NCBI GenBank assembly: GCA_947571115.1 | Contig: CANOWW010000002.1 | Location: 62,001 to 126,000 of the forward strand | Length of the DNA stretch: 64,000 bases | Direction: 5' to 3' | Origin: an uncultured Clostridium sp. | GTDB lineage: Bacteria; Bacillota; Clostridia; TANB77; CAG-508 | In this document: positions 1-8,203 of the stretch, piece by piece | Numbering within the stretch: the stretch's first letter is position 1 | Layout: every line of letters starts with the position of its first letter | The notes under the pieces: generated by a model | Told to the model about the DNA's origin: nothing | The model's database searches: none | Seen by the model: the letters and a program-made list of their open reading frames with translations, nothing else | Made by a program: the position numbers and the translations under genes

Positions 1-227
1 GCAATGTCTGGTTTGGTTTCTTGTAAAACAGTTTTTGCGTTTTTGGCATCGCTTACAATAATGCCTTTTTTTTCGGTGCCCAGGATTTCACCAATATCTT
101 TGCCGATTACAGCAGGGTTTACATCAACAGCCCCAACGATTTCAGCGCCTTTTTCATAAACATAACGCATGGTATATACTGACATTTTTCCAGTTCCATA
201 TTGAAATACTTTCAATTTTCTCTCCAT
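1..227 (-). CDS. ord: 2,4-diaminopentanoate dehydrogenase-like protein (N-terminal fragment)
   Basis: This is the first 75 codons of a gene that leaves the window on the left. It begins with ATG at 227 behind an AAGGAGG ribosome site. The protein opens with a nucleotide-binding beta strand and a GTGKM turn, followed by [18 protein letters not shown] and [11 protein letters not shown], the pattern of DapB-like dehydrogenases in the diaminopentanoate dehydrogenase family. In clostridia that enzyme oxidatively deaminates 2,4-diaminopentanoate with NAD(P)+ in ornithine fermentation. The neighbouring ornithine genes lie outside the window, so the exact substrate is inferred from the N-terminus alone. 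Another DapB-like amine dehydrogenase is possible. Confidence 0.7.
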   Translation of the reverse strand, partial: MERKLKVFQYGTGKMSVYTMRYVYEKGAEIVGAVDVNPAVIGKDIGEILGTEKKGIIVSDAKNAKTVLQETKPDI

Positions 228-321
228 AAAAACCTCCTTCAATATAATAAATAATAGTTTTTACAAAAATTTTAAAATTATGTTGGAAAATAAAAAATTT
301 GTAAAATATTTACATAAAGTA

Positions 322-350
322 TTGATTTTTGGTTTTTTATGTGGTATAAT
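322..350 (+). promoter_or_regulatory. Sigma-A type promoter
   Basis: TTGATT at 322-327 and TATAAT at 345-350 are separated by 17 bases and lie 43 bases before the 53-codon ORF. It probably drives that ORF and the coiled-coil gene after it. Confidence 0.6.
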
Positions 351-392
351 ATAATAAAATGGTGTAAAGTATGAATAGGAGGAAAACGTTTT

Positions 393-554
393 ATGGATAA
401 AATAGAAATTGAGAAATACAAAAGACAATTAGCTGAAATTGAGAGCCAATTAACAGACGAAGACGTGAAGCAAATGTCAAAAGAAGAAGTCAAAGAATAT
501 GCTGTTTTGGTTGCGAAAATAAAAGCTAGGTTAGATATTTTAGAAAGTTTATAA
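393..554 (+). CDS. Small helical protein, 53 aa, unknown function
   Basis: ATG at 393 follows an AGGAGGA site at 377-383 with good spacing, and the frame runs 53 codons to TAA at 552-554. The product is very rich in Lys and Glu, has no Cys, no signal peptide and no membrane segment, and should form a short helical hairpin or coiled coil (start MDKIEIEKYKRQLAE, end KIKARLDILESL). A consensus promoter lies just upstream and the large coiled-coil gene begins 72 bases downstream, so the two are probably cotranscribed. I do not recognise the family. Its heptad-like spacing of Leu and Ile would suit a partner of the downstream protein, which is inference only. Confidence 0.6.
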   Translation: MDKIEIEKYKRQLAEIESQLTDEDVKQMSKEEVKEYAVLVAKIKARLDILESL

Positions 555-564
555 AAATTTTAAA

Positions 565-584
565 AACCAATGGGAGCATTGGTT
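565..584 (+). other. Intercistronic hairpin
   Basis: AACCAATG and CATTGGTT form an eight-base-pair stem with a GGAG loop between the 53-aa ORF and the 741-aa ORF. There is no T-run, so it is more likely an RNA processing or stability element than a terminator. Confidence 0.4.
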
Positions 585-626
585 GCTTAGGATGTAGAAA
601 TTTTAAGCGAATGAAAGGAGAAAAAT

Positions 627-2852
627 ATGGCAAATTTACAAGGAAGTAAAGATATTCTAGAAAGTATTTTAAAGGATTTAAGTTCAGAAATATCAAGTCA
701 AGTTAGAGCAAAAAGAGGAAATCAAAAGGCTATTGAAACTTATTTAGAGCAAATTGATGAAACCATTATGTTTGAAATTGGAAACATGGTAAATGCTATT
801 GAGCAAGCAGATAAAGAAGCAATTCAAACTTGGGTTGAAGAAGCAAATAAAAAGAGTAAAGAAATGTTGAACCGATATAAAGGCAGAAATACTAGTGTAG
901 ATGCAGCTTTGAAAAGTTCAAACAGAACTTTTGCTAGAAATCAGTCTAATACTGTATTGAAAGAAATGGAAAAAGCTGAAAATGAGGAAGGAGCTTATAA
1001 AAGAGAAGATTTTACGACAAGATATCAAAAAAATGAAGATGCAATCAAAAAAGCTAAAGATATGAAGAAGAAAAGCGAAATTTTTGATGCTATTAAAGGA
1101 AGAAGAAAAAGTTCTCAAATCATGGATGATTTTATACAAGTTGTTGGGAAAGATACAGCATCAGGTGAGGTTTATGGTACATGGAAAGAGAGAATAGAAA
1201 ATTTAGAAGAATTAGTGGATTATGAATTTAGAAATGAAATAAGAACTTTACAAAGAAGATTATTGAATACAACTGATGATAAGATTACACCCGAAGTAGC
1301 AAAGAGTTTTAAAACACTACAAGATAAATTGAGTAAAATTGATTTTGATGCTTCTTATAATAATAGTTTAGATCCTACTACAAAACAAAGATATACAGGA
1401 ATTTTATCTATTGATAAAGATCTTAATGGTGTAAGTAAAGATGATTTGAGAGCAGTAATCGGGACAATTACACCAGACGATATTAATAGGCTGGAAAGAG
1501 ATGTAGGAGAAATTTCAAATCCTGATGGATTGCAAGTGCTTCTTAATGAAGCTTTTATGTTGGAAATTCAAGATAGTGATTTGTTTGAGTTGTTTCAAGA
1601 TGATGTAGATAAAATTGAAGACATTATAAATAGTAAAAAAAGTGTTAGCGAGAAATCTGCTGCTTTGGAAGCAATCTTTAAGGAAGAAAAAGAAACTTTA
1701 AAGGAAGTTTCAAAGACATCAGTAGAAGCTGAAAAAAATAAATTGAAAGAGGCAAAACTTAGAAAAAGAGAATTAGACCAAGAAAGAGCTCAAGCAGAAA
1801 AACATGATACAGCTGAGAAAGAACATAATGATTTTAAAGATATAGAAGAAATGGCTAGAGGAGAATTAGATGAATTATCTGATGAAGTAAACGCTTTGGA
1901 GACTGAAACCAATCAATTAGAGAGTGAAGCAACGAATTTAAATGCTGAAGTAACTAGATTAGAAAATGAATATATGGGTTTAGCAATGGAATTGGCAGAA
2001 GATGAAGATAAAAGAAGACAATTAGCAGAAGCACAAGCTACAAGACAATCAGCCGTTGACCCAACAAAACTTGATTTGGAAGATTTAGGTTTTTCAAAAG
2101 AATTCCAGTTAGAAAAAGAAAGCTTAAGTGGATTTAATCCAACTACAGTTTATCATAATTTTGTAACAGAGGATGTATCACAAAGAAGTGGCAGAAATCA
2201 AGATGGAGATAATTTAATTGATGCAATTTACAGTCAATTGAAAAAAGAAAGTGGTTTTGCAAATGTGGCAGAAAAGCTAAAATTGAATGGTTATACTGAG
2301 ATTAAAGAAGTAAAACATCCTAGACTTTCTAAAATGTGGGCAAGTATACGTAGTCACATTCCTAAATTAAAAAATACAGATAGTAGAAGAGAATCAGCTA
2401 TTAAAGATGCTTTAACAAAAGAAATTGAAAAAAGAATTACAGCTCTTAGAGATGCTCATGCGGCAGCTCAAAGTGCACCAATTCCGGATGTAGATATCAT
2501 GTCTGATGACGACCGTTTGGCGAAAGAAAGAGCATATGAAGCACACGAAACTTTACTTCAAACTGCGGAAGAAAATTTCAATGAAGTATATGAAAGATAT
2601 ACGAATACATATAACGACTATACTGAAAAGAAAGAAGATTTTGAAGGAAAGACTGTAATATACAATGACATTCAAGATAAATATAATGCTAGAAAAGCAT
2701 CATTTGAAGAAAGTTTGAAATTGCAAGGGGAAGATAAAGCGAAATTTATGGCAAATGAGCAAAAAGCAATTTATAAAACTGTAAAAGATGGCAAAAGAGT
2801 AGATGCAAAAAGCGTTAGAGATGAAGCAGAAGGAGAAGAAATAGACATTTAG
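627..2852 (+). CDS. Large cytoplasmic coiled-coil protein, 741 aa, unknown function
   Basis: ATG at 627 follows a GAAAGGAG site. The 741-residue product is highly charged and has neither a signal peptide nor a membrane segment. Residues about 1-160 are helical and Lys/Glu-rich. The middle (about 360-480) is a long coiled coil with runs such as ELDELSDEVNALETETNQLE. A more globular stretch around 480-600 is followed by a second coiled coil to the acidic end (EAEGEEIDI). There is no Walker motif, so it is not an SMC ATPase by itself, and I recognise no enzymatic domain. It is followed by a strong hairpin terminator and stands apart from the convergent DnaC-like gene. A cytoskeletal, scaffold or phage-derived structural role is conceivable, but nothing in the sequence decides it. 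The frame contains no CGG codon. Confidence 0.75.
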   Translation: MANLQGSKDILESILKDLSSEISSQVRAKRGNQKAIETYLEQIDETIMFEIGNMVNAIEQADKEAIQTWVEEANKKSKEMLNRYKGRNTSVDAALKSSNRTFARNQSNTVLKEMEKAENEEGAYKREDFTTRYQKNEDAIKKAKDMKKKSEIFDAIKGRRKSSQIMDDFIQVVGKDTASGEVYGTWKERIENLEELVDYEFRNEIRTLQRRLLNTTDDKITPEVAKSFKTLQDKLSKIDFDASYNNSLDPTTKQRYTGILSIDKDLNGVSKDDLRAVIGTITPDDINRLERDVGEISNPDGLQVLLNEAFMLEIQDSDLFELFQDDVDKIEDIINSKKSVSEKSAALEAIFKEEKETLKEVSKTSVEAEKNKLKEAKLRKRELDQERAQAEKHDTAEKEHNDFKDIEEMARGELDELSDEVNALETETNQLESEATNLNAEVTRLENEYMGLAMELAEDEDKRRQLAEAQATRQSAVDPTKLDLEDLGFSKEFQLEKESLSGFNPTTVYHNFVTEDVSQRSGRNQDGDNLIDAIYSQLKKESGFANVAEKLKLNGYTEIKEVKHPRLSKMWASIRSHIPKLKNTDSRRESAIKDALTKEIEKRITALRDAHAAAQSAPIPDVDIMSDDDRLAKERAYEAHETLLQTAEENFNEVYERYTNTYNDYTEKKEDFEGKTVIYNDIQDKYNARKASFEESLKLQGEDKAKFMANEQKAIYKTVKDGKRVDAKSVRDEAEGEEIDI

Positions 2853-2870
2853 TCAAAAATACATAAAAAG

Positions 2871-2898
2871 CAGGAGCAAGTTGATTTGCTCCTGTTTT
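2871..2898. terminator. Bidirectional rho-independent terminator
   Basis: CAGGAGCAA and TTGCTCCTG form a nine-base-pair stem. It is followed by TTTT on the plus strand and by a CTTTTTATG tail on the minus strand, so it can end both the coiled-coil gene and the convergent DnaC-like gene. Confidence 0.85.
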
Positions 2899-2903
2899 CA
2901 TAT

Positions 2904-3918
2904 TTACGCTTTTTTATGAAATCTTAAATCGTCGCCAAAAAAACGCAGAATTCGGTAGTGCCCGGCAATGCGAGAAGCGATGCGGGAAGTGTAAATTTTT
3001 TCGATTTCGTCTGGTCGCAAATTGGTTGAAATAATGGTTTTTGTGATTTTGTTGTTTTGGTTCAACAGACGGGTGTTGATAATCGTAAAAAGTTCGGTCA
3101 AATATAAATCGTTGGCGCGTTCGGTTCCGAGGTCGTCAATAATCAGTAAATCGGCGGTTAAAATATTAGTTGGCAAATCGAAATTTGAGTTTTCCTTGTG
3201 GAATTTGGCATCAATCAATTCGTCAAACATGACGGGCGCAGTTTGGTATAAAACGGTTTTACCTTGCAGCAAAAATTCGTTCGCGATGCAGTTGCTCAAG
3301 AACGTTTTGCCAAGCCCAGTATTTCCAGTAAATAGGAGATTTTTTTCTTCTGGCTGGTCAAAATTCTTGATAAAATTTTCGCACTTTTCTTTGATTGTTT
3401 CCATGTTTTCTTTTGGCGAAAGCTTGGATTTGTAGGCTTCTACGTTTTTTTCGTTAGAAAAAAGATTGGAATTAAATTTTGAAAAATTCTCTTTTTTCAA
3501 GTTTCCGCACATTGGATTTGTTGTAATAGGCGTCAAAAATCTTCTGTTTTAGGCAGGCACAAATTTCGAGATTTCCGTCTTTTTGTGCGTAGCCAGTGTC
3601 TTTGCAGGTTTTGCATTCAAATTTGGGTTTCAAGTATTGGCTATCTTTGACCAATTCTTTGATAAATTTGTTTTTTTCTTTGAGCAGAGCATTGGATTTT
3701 TTCCTCAAATCTTCAAGCAATTTTTTGTGTTCTGCGGTGTCTTTAGAATGCAAAACTGCTTGTGTGGTTTCAATGGAAAGTTTGGCAATTTTACTGTCAA
3801 TTTCGGATAATTTAGGATTAACAGAAAATAAGTCGCGTTTTCTGGCTTCTGCATCCAAAATCGCTTGATTTCTTTTGATTTCATAATCTTTTAAAAGTTG
3901 CTTCATTAAATAATCCAT
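2904..3918 (-). CDS. DnaC-like replicative helicase loader, +1 frameshift at a CGG codon
   Basis: AAA+ ATPase of the DnaC/DnaI type, which loads the replicative helicase at the origin or on restarted forks. Read from ATG at 3918 the frame is open for 148 codons and then stops. If one base is skipped at the in-frame CGG (codon 138, 3505-3507, quadruplet CGGA) the protein continues to 2904 and is 337 residues long, normal for the family. Residues 1-95 are a coiled-coil N-terminus. Cysteines at about 102-121 (CKTCKDTGY, CACL) form the usual zinc knuckle. Walker A is GNTGLGKT near residue 198 and Walker B is LLIIDDLGTE. The join reads SNV-[CGGA]-NLKKENF, where the family commonly has SN-hydrophobic-GN. 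The separate downstream ATG at 3536 has no good ribosome site. The gene follows the DnaD-like gene by 15 bases, an operon typical of clostridia. Alternatives are a pseudogene or an assembly error, but six other genes here show the identical event. Confidence 0.85.
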
Positions 3919-3933
3919 AACTCATCCTTTCCA

Positions 3934-4887
3934 TTAATTATCATACAAAGCCTCCCAGTTGTCGAAGGTGCTTTGTGTGTATTCCAACTCCAATTTTTTC
4001 ACTTGTTTTACTTTTTTCTCCTTTGTTTTGGTTGCTGTTAGATATTGGTTGACGTCTTCGACAGTGTTAAGTTCCTTTTCGTGCCAATCTGACAGAAGCG
4101 TGTCAATGTATTTAAAATTGATATTGCTTTTGTTGGACGCCTTTTTGAGCGCAATTTCAATAATTTTCATGTCATATTTATAATTTTCGTACCATTTTTG
4201 GACGTATTCTTCGTCGTATTGAGTCAAGTTTCGCGATAAATTTAGTTTTTGTGCAATTTCCTTGCTTAAATTTTTGATGGTTTCTCTGCGGTTAAAATGA
4301 GCTTCTAAATCGGAGAAAGTTTTGATGTTTTCCTTGCCCCAACCGTCCGCCACAGACCTCACATAAGGGTGTGTGAGCGCCTTTTTATCAAAAGCGTAAT
4401 GAAACAAGCCCAGCATGACTTGGTCATCAAAACCATATTTTTGAAACCACAAATCAATGTCTGCATACCAACTTGGCGACATAGTTCCTGAGAAAAATTG
4501 CGCATTGATGAGGTCAATCACCTTGGCGCGATGTTTACTTTCGGCATTTTTTTCAATGGTTTCAGGCGAAAGACTGACTTTAGGACTGTACAATTTATTG
4601 AGTTCGATTTCTTGCAGATTTGCCAAAGAATAACCATTTGGATTTTTGACTAAAACTCCTTGATTTTCCCAATATTTAATGGCCTCTTGGACAGTTGGAA
4701 AATCTAAATCAAGCGTTTTTGATAAATCATTAATTTTGATTTCACTATTGTGATTTGCCAAAAAAAGAACATAAAAATAAACCTTAACAAATTCACTTTT
4801 TGCCATCGGTAAATAATCCGTAAAGAAAATATCCGGAATTTCTGTACTCGAAAATAAAAATGATTTACTACTTGAATTTAGTTTCAT
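3934..4887 (-). CDS. DnaD-domain primosome protein
   Basis: 317 residues from ATG at 4887. The N-terminal third (about 1-100) resembles a winged-helix DnaD/DnaB N-domain (FYVLFLANHNSEIKINDLS and following helices). Two DnaD C-terminal domains (DnaB_2 type) follow: about 130-205, with WYADIDLWFQKYGFD and YVRSVADGWGKENIKT, and about 225-290, with YVQKWYENYKYDMKII and YIDTLLSDWHEKELNTVEDV. The paired tryptophan/tyrosine motifs are the family signature. DnaD-type proteins remodel the initiator-origin complex and recruit the helicase loader. Here the loader-like ATPase is the next gene in the same operon, which supports that role. The frame carries no CGG and looks intact. Confidence 0.88.
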   Translation of the reverse strand: MKLNSSSKSFLFSSTEIPDIFFTDYLPMAKSEFVKVYFYVLFLANHNSEIKINDLSKTLDLDFPTVQEAIKYWENQGVLVKNPNGYSLANLQEIELNKLYSPKVSLSPETIEKNAESKHRAKVIDLINAQFFSGTMSPSWYADIDLWFQKYGFDDQVMLGLFHYAFDKKALTHPYVRSVADGWGKENIKTFSDLEAHFNRRETIKNLSKEIAQKLNLSRNLTQYDEEYVQKWYENYKYDMKIIEIALKKASNKSNINFKYIDTLLSDWHEKELNTVEDVNQYLTATKTKEKKVKQVKKLELEYTQSTFDNWEALYDN

Positions 4888-5063
4888 AACAAAGCCCCCA
4901 ATTTAAATTTTAAAGGATAGAAAAATCCCCCATTTTCTATCACAAACACAAGTAAATTTAATTCTATATTTTCTTTCGTACAACGATAAAACTATTATAA
5001 CATTAAGACAAAAAAAAAACAATACAGAAAATATATTTGCCAATATAAGCCTTGCGACTGTAA

Positions 5064-5095
5064 GAAAAAAAGCCATTAGCACTTAGCTAATAGCT
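5064..5095 (-). terminator. Rho-independent terminator of the secretion-like trio
   Basis: On the minus strand AGCTATTAGC and GCTAATGGCT pair around TAAGT and are followed by seven T. It lies directly after the 97-aa gene, so that operon ends there without a VirB4-type ATPase gene. Confidence 0.85.
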
Positions 5096-5100
5096 TTTGG

Positions 5101-5394
5101 TTAGAAAAAATTATTTTTTTGATACAAAAATATTTTTTGTTTTCGATAGAATTTAATAACATAGACAATAATAGAAATCATGTTTTCGCCATTTGCCGCA
5201 ATCATACTAAATAAGAAAAATGGCAAAAAAAGTCCTGCGAAACAATAAATTTTTGTGGATAATGCAGAGAATAAAAAGTTAACGAAAACATATAAGATAC
5301 CAGCCCAAACGGCGTTTAACAGAGCTGTTGAATAGTCAATCATGCCTAATAATTTTGCCTTAAATTTGTAGTTTTTTGGAATGATAAAATTCAT
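5101..5394 (-). CDS. PrgI/VirB3-like small membrane protein
   Basis: 97 residues with a short cytoplasmic start (MNFIIPKNYKFKAKLLGMIDY), two closely spaced hydrophobic segments at about 25-45 and 50-70, and a basic C-terminus (KFYRKQKIFLY). This topology and the opening IPKNY followed by a basic stretch recall PrgI/VirB3-like inner-membrane subunits of Gram-positive conjugative machines, which normally sit beside the VirB4 ATPase. It is the last gene of an operon with a VirB6/TrbL-like and a VirB2-like gene, 13 bases after the former. The assignment rests on topology and order, not on a diagnostic motif. Confidence 0.5.
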   Translation of the reverse strand: MNFIIPKNYKFKAKLLGMIDYSTALLNAVWAGILYVFVNFLFSALSTKIYCFAGLFLPFFLFSMIAANGENMISIIVYVIKFYRKQKIFLYQKNNFF

Positions 5395-5407
5395 AATAAC
5401 CTCCTTT

Positions 5408-6277
5408 TTAGATGATATTTTTTAGTTGGTTATGGCTAAATTCGTGGATGTGTGCCAATAAATTTTTCAAATGAAAGTTAGATTTTGCGATAATAGCAAT
5501 AATGGCAAAATAAATCAACTTTGATAAAGTATCATCAGCACTAAAATCCAAACAAAATCCTAGAACTAGAATGAGTGCGACAAAAATTTGCATACATAAT
5601 AACAATAAAAATTGCTTGAACCAACCTTTAAAAAATCCGTCAAATCGGTTGAAAATGAGTGATGCGAAGGCAAATGGTGATAACAAAACTAAAATTTTGA
5701 GCAGAATGTAGCGTATGGAATAAGTTACCAAAATGTAGAGAATCCCGATACTAGAACATAGTTTTAACAGCCCATCAAAGGAAAAAATAGTAAATGTTTC
5801 GACGTTTGAGTACAAACTGGAATTAATATGATTGATTAGATTAGCAAAGTTAATTTCCGCGCCAGTCACAGACAAACCAAGTTCTCGAATAAAATCCGAA
5901 ACATAAGCCACCAAATCAATTATCCCTTCACAAATCCATAAGGACGAGTTCATGCAAGCAATAAAAATAATGCTTTTAAAGAAAAATTGATAAGGAGAAT
6001 CAATTTTAGAATAAATTAAATGAGACATGGTAAAATGCAATAAGTAGAAAATTAAAATTCCAAAAATAAAACTATTGGCTAGCAAGAGAAGTCCATTTCC
6101 TAGGTCTGTTCCGAAAAGCTGCTCAAATTTGGCATCATGAATGCTACCAGGCTGGATGAATAAAATATTGTCTAAGTTAGAATAAATTGTGTTGTCAATG
6201 GATGAGAAAATTTTGAAAAAAATATGATTGAGCGAGTCACAAATCAAAGTTGTCAAATTGACTGTTTCCGTTTCCAA
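5408..6277 (-). CDS. VirB6/TrbL-like polytopic membrane protein
   Basis: 289 residues with about six membrane segments, at roughly 63-85, 100-118, 160-185, 185-210, 220-245 and 250-270. The N-terminal 55 residues precede the first segment and contain FFKIFSSIDNTIYSNLDNIL. The arrangement of long amphipathic N-terminus, clustered segments and the sequence SPFAFASLIFNRFDGFFKGWFKQF (shown here only in part: FDGFFKGWFKQF) matches TrbL/VirB6 channel proteins of type IV secretion. It lies between a VirB2-like pilin gene and a PrgI/VirB3-like gene with very short gaps, so the three are one transcript. No ATPase, coupling protein or relaxase gene is present in the window, so what it would transport is unknown. 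Confidence 0.55.
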   Translation of the reverse strand: METETVNLTTLICDSLNHIFFKIFSSIDNTIYSNLDNILFIQPGSIHDAKFEQLFGTDLGNGLLLLANSFIFGILIFYLLHFTMSHLIYSKIDSPYQFFFKSIIFIACMNSSLWICEGIIDLVAYVSDFIRELGLSVTGAEINFANLINHINSSLYSNVETFTIFSFDGLLKLCSSIGILYILVTYSIRYILLKILVLLSPFAFASLIFNRFDGFFKGWFKQFLLLLCMQIFVALILVLGFCLDFSADDTLSKLIYFAIIAIIAKSNFHLKNLLAHIHEFSHNQLKNII

Positions 6278-6286
6278 ATAAACCCC

Positions 6287-6625
6287 TTAAACAGTTGTTA
6301 AAACTGTATCAATCAAGGAAAGAACAAGGTCAATACAAATGATTAAAATATAAGATGTGATGCTTCCTTTGATTAGATTGTTTGCTCGATAAATTTTTTT
6401 CTCGTCTCCTAGACTAAATTTTCTCATCAGTAAACCAGTTGCAACCGCAACAGCAGCAAAAGATGTCGCGATTTTTACAATGTAGCCCTTGACTTTTGTA
6501 AAAGCTCCCGTAATTGTTGAAACTAGTTTAGGATCTGCGGCAAAAGCAATATTGCTAAAGATGCCGATAAATACGATTGTCATAAAAATCGTATAAACTA
6601 CTAATAAAAGTTTTTTTGATTTCAT
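6287..6625 (-). CDS. VirB2/TrbC-like pilin precursor
   Basis: I place the start at ATG 6625, not 60 bases upstream, because AAAGGAG sits seven bases before it. The 112-residue product has a long signal sequence (KKLLLVVYTIFMTIVFIGI) ending in a likely AFA-AD cleavage site. The mature part has two hydrophobic segments, about 48-65 and 90-108 of the precursor, joined by a basic loop (RKFSLGDEKKIYRANNLIK). That is the layout of VirB2/TrbC conjugative pilins. It is the first gene of the three-gene operon ending at 5101. Identification is by topology and context. Confidence 0.55.
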   Translation of the reverse strand: MKSKKLLLVVYTIFMTIVFIGIFSNIAFAADPKLVSTITGAFTKVKGYIVKIATSFAAVAVATGLLMRKFSLGDEKKIYRANNLIKGSITSYILIICIDLVLSLIDTVLTTV

Positions 6626-6898
6626 AAAAAACTCCTTTCTTAAAATAAATTTAAAAATATTAAAATAATAGTCACCTCCTGTCAAAAAATTTGGTTAGTT
6701 GAAAAATTTGCATGAATTTGCAATACGAAAAAATTCAAAAACTGATAGAAAAAATCAGTTAGATCAAACATTTCTTTTTCAAACTACAAATATAATACAA
6801 TATTTTTTTAAATTTGTCTATACTTTTTTGAAAATTTGTGATAAAATTTAATTATAATTTGAAAAAATTGATGAAAAATAGAAATAGGAGGTGTTTTT

Positions 6899-7081
6899 AT
6901 GATAGAAAAATCAACGAAAATAGGGGATTTGTTGGAACAATATCCAGACAAAGCCGATATTTTATTAGAAGCAGGAATGCATTGTTTGGGTTGCCCTGCT
7001 TCACAAGGAGAGACTTTGGAGGAAGCGTGTGCAGTGCATGGAATTGATGTAGATGAACTTGTGAAAAAGTTAAACGGATAA
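6899..7081 (+). CDS. DUF1858 redox-disulfide protein
   Basis: A 60-residue protein that is a single DUF1858 domain, like the N-terminal domain of ScdA/RIC-type proteins. It starts at ATG 6899 behind TAGGAGGTG. The family hallmarks are visible: KIGDLLEQYPDKADILLEAGMHC followed by a CLGCPAS CxxC motif, then a helix ending VDELVKKLNG. Proteins of this family are small cytoplasmic factors with a redox-active or metal-binding Cys pair, often near hybrid-cluster or iron-sulfur proteins. No such partner is adjacent here. It is a monocistronic gene immediately before the tRNA. Confidence 0.88.
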   Translation: MIEKSTKIGDLLEQYPDKADILLEAGMHCLGCPASQGETLEEACAVHGIDVDELVKKLNG

Positions 7082-7087
7082 AAAAAC

Positions 7088-7105
7088 GCCAAGTTTTTAC
7101 TTGGC
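7088..7105. other. Short hairpin between DUF1858 gene and tRNA
   Basis: GCCAAG and CTTGGC pair around a six-base loop. On the plus strand it is not followed by T, so it would be a weak terminator at best. It may instead help release or process the tRNA 5' end. Confidence 0.35.
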
Positions 7106-7111
7106 AAATAT

Positions 7112-7188
7112 GTATCTATAGCTCAGTAGGATAGAGCGTCCGCCTCCTAAGCGGAAGGTCGCTGGTTCGATTCCAGCTAGGTACACCA
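7112..7188 (+). tRNA. tRNA-Arg(CCU), reads AGG
   Basis: A complete 77-base cloverleaf with encoded CCA. The acceptor arms GTATCTA/TAGGTAC pair with one G-T. The D stem is GCTC/GAGC. The anticodon stem TCCGC/GCGGA encloses a normal seven-base loop CTCCTAA, so the anticodon is CCT. The T arm is GCTGG-TTCGATT-CCAGC. It decodes AGG only and cannot read CGG, which matters for the CGG observation. Accessory genes follow on its 3' side, a common integration site. Confidence 0.96.
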
Positions 7189-7193
7189 AATGC

Positions 7194-7240
7194 AAAAACA
7201 CATATAAGTATTGAAAAATTAATATTTTGTATGTGTTTTT
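7194..7240 (+). terminator. Terminator after tRNA-Arg
   Basis: AAAAACACATA at 7194-7204 pairs with TATGTGTTTTT at 7230-7240 across an A+T-rich loop. The 3' arm ends in a T-run, so it should end the tRNA transcript. Confidence 0.65.
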
Positions 7241-7377
7241 CTATGTAAATTTTAGCAGTAGTTAAGCAATAGAGTTTTTATCCAACTTTTTTCCAACTTG
7301 GTTTTAGATGAACTAGTTAAATAAGAAAAAAGGAAAGATTATGGCAGGAATAGAATAGAGGGTATTTTCCCTAAGAA

Positions 7378-7406
7378 TTGACAAAAATTTACAAATAAAG
7401 TATAAT
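7378..7406 (+). promoter_or_regulatory. Consensus sigma-A promoter
   Basis: TTGACA at 7378-7383, a 17-base spacer, and TATAAT at 7401-7406, placed 26 bases before the zinc-ribbon gene at 7433. Confidence 0.85.
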
Positions 7407-7432
7407 ACATTTGTAAATAGGGGGAATTTAAT

Positions 7433-8179
7433 ATGGAAAAGAAATGCAAAAAATGTGGCACAACAGAAAATGTCAATTTTGATGGAATGTGTAAAAAATG
7501 CTATGAAGATTCAATTGTTGTTCATGAAGTATTTGAAGAACCAAAGGAGAAAAAAATATTTTGGAAAGATAAAAAGAATGTTGCAATTGTCATACTAAGT
7601 TTTATTCTAGTTTGTTTTTTACTTTCTTCAAATGACACAGAAGTCAAAGAACTAAAAGGACAATTGGAAAAAGAAAATGCCCAGATAACAGAATTAAACC
7701 AGCAATTAGAAGAGAGTAATTCGCAAATAACAATATTGCGAGGGCAGAAGGAAAAACTGCAAGAAGAAAACCAGAAGTTACAAGGAAATGATACAGAAAC
7801 AGCAGAATTAAAAGCAAATAATCAGACATTACAAGGTGAAAAAGAGGCATTAGAAGATCAAAAAAATCAATTAGAGAAAGAAAAAGCAAGTCTTCAAACA
7901 CAAAATCAAGAATTAAATGCAAAAGTGCAAGAATTACAAAGTAAAGCTTCAAGTAAAACGGCAGGGCAGAAACCAACAAGTGTAACAACAACTGCTTCAA
8001 CCACTACAGCAAGTAGTGAGCCTGCTACTGATACTAACTCTGCAACAGTATATATAACGGATACAGGAGATAAATATCATAGAGGTAGTTGTAGTTATTT
8101 GAAAAAAAGTAAACATGAAATTAGCAAAAGTAGTGCTCAAGCGCAAGGATATACGCCATGCAGTAGATGCAATCCATAA
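7433..8179 (+). CDS. Zinc-ribbon membrane protein with coiled coil and C-terminal Cys/His domain
   Basis: 248 residues from ATG 7433 behind GGGGGAA. Residues 4-24 form a zinc ribbon (CKKCG, CKKCY). One membrane segment at about 47-63 (VAIVILSFILVCFLL) follows. Residues about 68-180 are a continuous coiled coil with repeats of Leu, Gln and Glu. After a Ser/Thr linker comes a compact domain at about 205-248 with YHRGSCSYLKKS and GYTPCSRCNP. That metal-binding module is often found at the C-terminus of secreted or membrane proteins and nucleases in Bacillota. The coiled coil would place it outside the cell if the zinc ribbon is inside. The function is unknown. It lies in the accessory stretch 3' of the tRNA. 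Confidence 0.7.
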   Translation: MEKKCKKCGTTENVNFDGMCKKCYEDSIVVHEVFEEPKEKKIFWKDKKNVAIVILSFILVCFLLSSNDTEVKELKGQLEKENAQITELNQQLEESNSQITILRGQKEKLQEENQKLQGNDTETAELKANNQTLQGEKEALEDQKNQLEKEKASLQTQNQELNAKVQELQSKASSKTAGQKPTSVTTTASTTTASSEPATDTNSATVYITDTGDKYHRGSCSYLKKSKHEISKSSAQAQGYTPCSRCNP

Positions 8180-8203
8180 GAATTGAAATTTAACTCAAAA
8201 GAG

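Noticed and set aside
2904-3536. Separate 210-aa ATPase gene starting at 3536
   Set aside because: Its first residues (MTPITTNPMCG) lack a ribosome site and match nothing. It is the downstream part of the DnaC-like gene after the CGGA shift.
7088-7105. Terminator of the DUF1858 gene
   Set aside because: The hairpin is not followed by T on the plus strand.
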